Below, one piece after another: positions 59,243-64,000 of a DNA stretch of 64,000 nt. This DNA comes from Ruminococcaceae bacterium UBA3903 (lineage in GTDB: Bacteria; Bacillota; Clostridia; Oscillospirales; Acutalibacteraceae). The notes beneath the pieces were generated by a model. The model searched no databases and was not told where the DNA came from. It was given only the letters and a program-made list of their open reading frames with translations. The translations under genes were made by a program, and so were the position numbers. The number at the start of each line of letters is the position of its first letter. Within the stretch, counting starts at the first letter, position 1. The stretch lies in the NCBI GenBank assembly GCA_002391625.1, contig DGFJ01000041.1:62001-126000 (forward strand), written 5' to 3'.

Positions 59243-60889
59243 ATGCTTAATATACATCAGAAATTTTGTAGAGAAACTTTTTATGACGGTCAGCTTGTTG
59301 ACTTTGAACCCGTATACCAAACTAACTTTAATTTTGCATATGATGTAATGGACGTTATAGCAAATAAGGAGCCAGACCGACGCGCTATGCTATGGTGTGA
59401 CGACAAGGGTCACGAAAGAACCTTTTCATTTAAAGATTTTGAACGCCTAAGCAATCAAGCTGCTAATATGTTTACAGATATGGGCATTAAACGTGGTGAC
59501 ACTGTAGTGCTTGTCTTAAAACGCCATTATCAGTTTTGGATTGCCGTATTAGGTTTGCACAAAATAGGTGCTGTAGCTATACCTGCTACCAATCTGTTGA
59601 CAAAAAAGGATTTTGTTTACCGTTTTAATGCAGCACACGTTAAAGGTATTATCTGTACAACCGACGGTGAAACCTTGGCTCATGCAGAGGCGTCTATCCC
59701 TGAATGTCCAACAGTAACAGTAAAAATGAGCGTTAAGGGCGCAGTAGATGGTTGGTCTGATTTTGATGCACTGCTACCGAAGTATTCTACAAAGCTGGAG
59801 CGTGTTGAAACAAGAGCTACCGATGCTATGCTGTTATATTTCACCTCTGGTACTACGGGTATGCCCAAAATGGTATGGCATGACCACACATATCCGCTGG
59901 GGCATATTGTTACTGCTAAATATTGGCACAATGTTGTACCTGACGGGTTGCATTTGACAATATCAGACTCTGGTTGGATGAAATGTATGTGGGGTAAGCT
60001 GTATGGTCAATGGTTTATGGAGGCGGGCATATTTGTATGCGATTTTGATAAATTTACTCCAGCACAGCTGCTACCACTGTTTGCAAAATACAAAATCACT
60101 ACTTTTTGCGCACCGCCTACAATGTACAGATTTTTTATAAAAGAGGATTTAAATAAATATGATCTGTCCAGCATTACCTATGCTACAACAGCGGGTGAGC
60201 CGCTAAACCCAGAGGTGTATAGCCAGTTTTTAAAATCTACAGGCTTAAAACTGATGGAGGGCTTTGGTCAGACGGAAACAACACTGACGTTGTTTAACCC
60301 TATTGGAACAACTCCAAAGCCTGGTTCTATGGGCATACCATCACCAGCATATCATATGGATATTATAGATCATGCTGGTAAGCGTGTTGCACCAGGGACG
60401 GTAGGGGAGATTGTTCTTAGAACTGACAAGGGAAAACCTTGTGGTATGTTTGATGGTTACTACGAAAACCCAGAGCTAACAAAAACGGTATGGTGTGATG
60501 ATATCTATCATACAGGTGACACAGCATGGTATGATGAGGACGGCTATTTCTGGTATGTTGGCAGAACAGATGATATTATTAAATCATCTGGTTATCGTAT
60601 AGGACCTTTTGAAATCGAAAGTGTTATTATGGAACATCCTTGTTGTTTAGAGTGTGCTATTACAGGTACTCCTGACCCTATCAGAGGGCAGGTTGTAAAG
60701 GCTACTATTGTTTTAGCAAAAGGCTATGAACCATCAGACGAGCTAAAAAAAGAAATTCAGACCTACGTTAAGAAACAAACTGCACCATACAAATACCCTC
60801 GTGTAGTAGAATTTGTTGATGAGCTGCCAAAGACAATCAGCGGTAAAATTCGTCGTACAGAAATTCGTGGAAATGAAAAGAAAAACTAA
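59243..60889 (+). CDS. AMP-dependent acyl-CoA synthetase (ligase)
   Basis: The 548-residue ANL-superfamily enzyme activates a carboxylic acid with ATP and joins it to CoA. Motif A3 is FTSGTTGMPKMVWHDH, the adenine-binding motif is GFGQTETTL, YHTGDTAW and DDIIKSSGYRIGPFEIE mark the later core, and the catalytic Lys is in PKTISGKIRR near the C-terminus. The overall form is nearest the medium-chain/benzoate and acetyl-CoA synthetase branch; the acid cannot be read from sequence. It is in an operon with the XRE-cupin regulator and ended by a strong terminator. Confidence 0.9.
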   Translation: MLNIHQKFCRETFYDGQLVDFEPVYQTNFNFAYDVMDVIANKEPDRRAMLWCDDKGHERTFSFKDFERLSNQAANMFTDMGIKRGDTVVLVLKRHYQFWIAVLGLHKIGAVAIPATNLLTKKDFVYRFNAAHVKGIICTTDGETLAHAEASIPECPTVTVKMSVKGAVDGWSDFDALLPKYSTKLERVETRATDAMLLYFTSGTTGMPKMVWHDHTYPLGHIVTAKYWHNVVPDGLHLTISDSGWMKCMWGKLYGQWFMEAGIFVCDFDKFTPAQLLPLFAKYKITTFCAPPTMYRFFIKEDLNKYDLSSITYATTAGEPLNPEVYSQFLKSTGLKLMEGFGQTETTLTLFNPIGTTPKPGSMGIPSPAYHMDIIDHAGKRVAPGTVGEIVLRTDKGKPCGMFDGYYENPELTKTVWCDDIYHTGDTAWYDEDGYFWYVGRTDDIIKSSGYRIGPFEIESVIMEHPCCLECAITGTPDPIRGQVVKATIVLAKGYEPSDELKKEIQTYVKKQTAPYKYPRVVEFVDELPKTISGKIRRTEIRGNEKKN

Positions 60890-60970
60890 TAATGCTGCCA
60901 GCTTTGCTCAACGCTTTAATGAAGCTTTTGTTAGTGTGCTGTATTATTAAAATCATAATATTAAAACTGA

Positions 60971-61014
60971 AAAAGCAGCAACCACAGATGTTTAACCTGT
61001 GGTTGCTGCTTTTA
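60971..61014. terminator. Strong (probably bidirectional) terminator
   Basis: A perfect 17-bp stem (60971-60987 with 60997-61013), 9-nt loop, between convergent genes. Confidence 0.95.
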
Positions 61015-61025
61015 TCTTGTTCTGC

Positions 61026-61310
61026 TTAAATTTCATAGTCTACAGCGCATCTGTATAATCTTATAGATTGGCATAATGTGGATACTATAATGTGCTTTGG
61101 ATGTGCTTTATATTTTTCTAAATCCTCTAAGCTATCAAATTCTGATTCCAAAACTGCGTCATAATTACTGTCTTTCCCACAGTTGACACCGATTTTCATT
61201 GCCTTGAGCTGGGGTATTACACCATACAAGCTTTGTAGCCCCGCCAAAAACTTCTCAATATTTTGTTGTTCTCCGTCCTTGAATTTCCACATTACAATAT
61301 GCCTTATCAT
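61026..61310 (-). CDS. Dabb-family (stress-responsive alpha/beta-barrel) protein
   Basis: The 94-residue ferredoxin-like fold dimer is of the Dabb family: MIRHIVMWKFKDG at the start, a middle helix with LYGVIPQLKAMKIGVN, DAVLESEFDSLEDLEKYKAHPKH, and a short tail. Family members are often of unknown role or are dimeric olivetolic-acid-cyclase-like proteins. It is a stand-alone minus-strand gene with no enzyme neighbours. Confidence 0.88.
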   Translation of the reverse strand: MIRHIVMWKFKDGEQQNIEKFLAGLQSLYGVIPQLKAMKIGVNCGKDSNYDAVLESEFDSLEDLEKYKAHPKHIIVSTLCQSIRLYRCAVDYEI

Positions 61311-61350
61311 ATGTAAGCTCCTATCAATTTATATTGTAGTAATAATGCAT

Positions 61351-61452
61351 CTAATTGCCTTGAAATCGTTTGTTGATTTTCCCAAATAATATTTCTTCAA
61401 TGCTTGCACCTAATATTTGTGGCAATTCTCCTATCAAAATACGCGGAAAAGC
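61351..61452 (-). pseudogene. Possible remnant of an HTH (XRE) regulator C-terminus
   Basis: Between an in-frame TAG (61455) and TAG (61353), the minus strand reads AFPRILIGELPQILGASIEE then ILFGKINKRFQGN. The LGASIEEILFGK pattern is like the last helix of many XRE regulators (LGVS...LLFG). No HTH core lies upstream, so it would be a fragment. Chance similarity is possible. Confidence 0.25.
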
Positions 61453-61509
61453 CTAAACCAGATCACCATTTATATTGTCGTTTTTTCAATAAACGTTTCG
61501 TAGAGTTAA

Positions 61510-63420
61510 TTAATAATATAGTAATGATGCGGTATAGTTTGGTCTGTAAAAACCGTTTATCCTGTTATCATCAATATTGTAAACACGTCGCATTACTGTT
61601 GTATTGTCGTTGCTGTTATTGTTAATGTCAGCAGACGCATTACCCTCTATAGTTATTATCTGCTTATCCGTTACACTAATAACAATACCAACATGGTCAG
61701 AGTAATATTTGTCCTCGCCAGGATAGCTGCCAAGCTCATTCCAACAAAATGTGATAATATCACCCACTCTTGGAGTATTGCCACCCTCATACCACTTGCC
61801 CAAGCCGTTTGCAACCCCTTCTCTGGCAAAACAGCCGGCACCATCTGTATGTGGTATTAGGACATCCACTGAGATTGGTGTATTATCAGCACACCAGCTG
61901 ACAAAAACTGCACACCATGGTACTTCACTGGCGTAATAACCATAAAACCAATTTCGATACTTTTTGGGTCCATTGCCAAGCTGTGAAAAAGCTACGTCAG
62001 ATAACTCCATAGACAGAACATTAATTTTACAGGTGGCTGATGCACCGTTGTATGTAAATACTGTTACTGTTGCGGTACCAATGTTTTTTGCAATAACTTT
62101 TCCAGTGTATTTATCAACTGATACAATATTTTCATTGCTGCTGGTGAAATAATAATACCAAGCATAACAATCATTAGGTACAGACATTTTAAGGTCGTAA
62201 TAATTACCTATTATTAAGTCCATTTTAGCAGCATTTAATGATACACTGGAAGGTGCTTTTTTTACGGTGACAGTACAGCTGTCAATATTTCCATTTGGTA
62301 AAACTGCGGTGATAATGGCAGTGCCAACACCCTTGCTTACAACAATGCCCTTGCCATCAGCTGGTGAAACAGTTGCTACGTTTTCATCGCTGCTTAGCCA
62401 TGTTACGTTAGTGCTGGAGGTGTTGCTAATCGTTGTCAATAAGCCATAGCTTTCCGAAGTACCTAGAGTTAGGGTAGAACGGTTTAGCTGTATTGAGCCA
62501 ATGAAAACAGTAACATTACAGCTGGCTGTCTTACCGTTATATGTGGTAGCAGTAATTGCTACAGTACCATCACCTTGACCTGTTATCAAACCGTTTTTAT
62601 CTACGCTGGCTATGGCTTCATTAGATGATTGATATATAATTTCACCCTTGTAGCAATCCTCTGGAACAGTAGCTGTTAGTTGAAAGGTTTGATTTTTATC
62701 CAATGTTATGTTGGCTTCGTTTAATGTTACCGATGTAGGAGCTTTTCTAACAGTTACCGTACAGCGGCTATTAATTCCGTTGTCGGTGGAAACGGTTATA
62801 ATAGCTTCACCTGCTGATATGGCAGTTATGTTACCATTATCATCCACGTCCGCTACTGCAGGAGCAGATGAACTCCACTGTAGCGTATAAATAGCTGTTG
62901 ACGGTGTAACAGATGCTCTTAAGACATAATTTTCGCCAGGCTGTAGGCATATAGCACTATTGTTAAGCTCTATTTTATGTGGTATTAATGCTTCTTTTTC
63001 AGCGTTGTACGGTAGCTCGCTAATTATAAATGCAATGTACTGCTGTATAAGCACAGCATCCTTCATTGTTATATCACCAGCGTTATCTACATTACAAAAA
63101 GTCTGCTGTTCCTGTGTTAGTGTTAATTGATGTGCTATGTGTTTTTGTACAAGTATTACGTCTGCCATGGTTACATTGCCATCGCTGTTAGCATCGCCGT
63201 ATATTGTTATTGGCGGAGTAGTTAATGGTTCTGTGGAAATAGGTGCGGTTGTTGTTTCTGTTGCTGTGGTAGTAGGGCTTGTAGGTACTGTAGATTGGGT
63301 TGGGGATGTAGGAACAACGTTATCTGTGCTTTCATCTGTTGCAAACGCAACCGTAGGTACCATAATACAAAGTGATAGCAGTAAAGCAGTGAATGCTGTT
63401 AAAAATACATGCTTTTTCAT
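61510..63420 (-). CDS. Secreted dockerin/Big_2/CHAP-domain surface protein
   Basis: The 636-residue exported protein has a signal peptide (residues 1-28, ending VAFA), a Ser/Thr/Pro linker (about 30-72), and a type I dockerin with two calcium loops, DANSDGNVTMADVILVQKHI and DNAGDITMKDAVLIQQYI. About four Big_2 Ig-like repeats follow (from residue about 150 to 460, with WSSSAPAVADVDDNGNITAI, SSNEAIASVDKNGLITG, WLSSDENVATVSP and SSNENIVSVDKYTGKVIA). A C-terminal CHAP amidase/peptidase carries Cys in VPWCAVFVSWC, His in YSDHVGIV and TIEGN. The dockerin suggests docking to a cohesin scaffold, unusual for a wall hydrolase. A promoter and leader hairpin precede it. Confidence 0.9.
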   Translation of the reverse strand: MKKHVFLTAFTALLLSLCIMVPTVAFATDESTDNVVPTSPTQSTVPTSPTTTATETTTAPISTEPLTTPPITIYGDANSDGNVTMADVILVQKHIAHQLTLTQEQQTFCNVDNAGDITMKDAVLIQQYIAFIISELPYNAEKEALIPHKIELNNSAICLQPGENYVLRASVTPSTAIYTLQWSSSAPAVADVDDNGNITAISAGEAIITVSTDNGINSRCTVTVRKAPTSVTLNEANITLDKNQTFQLTATVPEDCYKGEIIYQSSNEAIASVDKNGLITGQGDGTVAITATTYNGKTASCNVTVFIGSIQLNRSTLTLGTSESYGLLTTISNTSSTNVTWLSSDENVATVSPADGKGIVVSKGVGTAIITAVLPNGNIDSCTVTVKKAPSSVSLNAAKMDLIIGNYYDLKMSVPNDCYAWYYYFTSSNENIVSVDKYTGKVIAKNIGTATVTVFTYNGASATCKINVLSMELSDVAFSQLGNGPKKYRNWFYGYYASEVPWCAVFVSWCADNTPISVDVLIPHTDGAGCFAREGVANGLGKWYEGGNTPRVGDIITFCWNELGSYPGEDKYYSDHVGIVISVTDKQIITIEGNASADINNNSNDNTTVMRRVYNIDDNRINGFYRPNYTASLLYY

Positions 63421-63446
63421 TTAGTAGTTCTCCTCCTTAATTAGTT

Positions 63447-63470
63447 ATTATGTAGTAAATTTTACATAAT
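63447..63470 (-). other. 5'-terminal leader hairpin of the dockerin-CHAP gene
   Basis: Perfect 8-bp arms ATTATGTA/TACATAAT with an 8-nt loop, 6 nt after the predicted transcription start (about 63476). Confidence 0.55.
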
Positions 63471-63482
63471 ATATTTACACAC

Positions 63483-63511
63483 ATTATACCATTTATGCTA
63501 TTGTTTAACAA
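63483..63511 (-). promoter_or_regulatory. Promoter of the dockerin-CHAP gene
   Basis: Minus-strand TTGTTA (63511-63506), 17-bp spacer, TGG-extended TATAAT (63488-63483). The remaining bases of the 304-bp divergent gap are AT-rich with no further feature seen. Confidence 0.7.
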
Positions 63512-63649
63512 TACTATTGTGTTAAATTGTAATGAGAAATATTTGAGCAGGTGTAAGTCTTGTATCGTTGTTTTAGTAATGTTAATAAATTTAGCCATGG
63601 TTCAGTATAATTTAATTGCTATTTATTTACATATTTTATATGATTGTCA

Positions 63650-63678
63650 TTGCCTTTTTTGCTGTTGTAAAGTATAAT
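63650..63678 (+). promoter_or_regulatory. Promoter of the last gene
   Basis: TTGCCT (63650-63655), 17-bp spacer, TATAAT (63673-63678). Confidence 0.75.
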
Positions 63679-63724
63679 TTATATATCATATATTCGTACC
63701 ACATATTCATTTTGGAGGGTAATT

Positions 63725-64000
63725 ATGGATAGAAATTCAAACGGTATATCCTTAGGTGCAAAAATTAATTTTATGTTTAAGAATAAGCTGTCATTATGGC
63801 AAAAAGTATTAATAGTAGGCGGCAGCATTTTAGTAGTATCAGTGGCAATACTAATTGCAATAATTGCAATTATAAATTCATTTTCAATACAAAGCATTAC
63901 TCCTGTAGATGTTACACAGATAAACTATAATAACTATTCCAATAGTCTGTATGGAGAATTTAATGGTTCTATTGACTGTGATGAAAACGGAAAAATCTAT
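63725..64000 (+). CDS. Membrane-anchored protein of unknown function, 3' partial
   Basis: An ATG with GGAGGG upstream opens a frame that runs off the window (92 codons seen). Residues 1-28 are polar and basic (cytosolic), 29-55 form one helix (VLIVGGSILVVSVAILIAII), and the rest, Asn/Tyr-rich with SLYGEFNGSIDCDENG, would lie outside the cell. No domain is recognisable in the visible part. Confidence 0.7.
   Translation, partial: MDRNSNGISLGAKINFMFKNKLSLWQKVLIVGGSILVVSVAILIAIIAIINSFSIQSITPVDVTQINYNNYSNSLYGEFNGSIDCDENGKIY

Noticed and set aside
61404..61625. Plus-strand 73-codon frame
   Set aside because: Composition is odd, it has no SD and it overlaps the end of the dockerin-CHAP gene on the other strand.
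63679..63897. Minus-strand frame opposite the last gene
   Set aside because: The plus-strand frame has a promoter, an SD and a membrane anchor; this is its shadow.

Overview
The window is AT-rich DNA from a low-GC Gram-positive, spore-forming anaerobe of the Clostridia, most likely an Oscillospiraceae/Ruminococcaceae-type gut bacterium. The evidence is gene content: spoIVB next to spo0A (sporulation), a type I dockerin joined to Big_2 repeats and a CHAP domain (cellulosome-style surface proteins), sepF/divIVA division genes, paired type I signal peptidases, and the order miaB-ymcA-mutS-mutL-miaA also known from Bacillus. No phage, insertion sequence, tRNA or CRISPR array was seen. Species cannot be assigned from the sequence alone.

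Layout. 1-3443: the end of a large surface protein, a 43-residue micro-ORF, and a compact cassette of HPr-kinase-like protein, PqqD-like protein and S26B-like (Ser/His) peptidase. This resembles RiPP leader-peptide machinery and is the most interesting part of the window. 3660-8589: uridine phosphorylase (minus strand) and a very large membrane protein carrying seven 39-bp tandem repeats. 8808-39578: about 31 kb of co-directional housekeeping genes: tRNA modification and mismatch repair (miaB, ymcA, mutS, mutL, miaA), division and envelope (HlyD-like, yggS, sepF, ylmH, divIVA, ileS, lspA, rluD), rplS with a leader, two signal peptidases, rbgA, rnhB, yraN, an M19 dipeptidase, thrC, a phosphoesterase, then protein quality control (tig, clpP, clpX, lon), engB and lysA. 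40067-44140: a Big_2/NlpC-P60 wall hydrolase, a small HMA-like protein, spo0A and spoIVB. 44453-51313: a P-type ATPase, RNase P RNA, a BceAB-type ABC transporter with a BceR-like box but no adjacent two-component system, and an unknown membrane protein. 51633-56091 (minus): folT under a THF riboswitch, and a TetR/membrane protein/YhgE-Pip operon. 56379-60889: MATE efflux protein, phosphopantetheinyl transferase, a tiny membrane peptide, an XRE-cupin regulator and an acyl-CoA ligase. 61026-64000: a Dabb protein, the dockerin/Big_2/CHAP surface protein, and the start of an unknown membrane-anchored gene.

Many promoters have a 17-bp spacer and several have a TGG-extended -10. Three transcripts appear to begin with a stem-loop at their extreme 5' end. 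A dispersed repeat of about 29 bp occurs after lysA and twice downstream of folT. Start codons were re-chosen from Shine-Dalgarno (SD) placement where the longest reading frame looked wrong. All functional calls rest on recognition of motifs and gene order; no database search was run.
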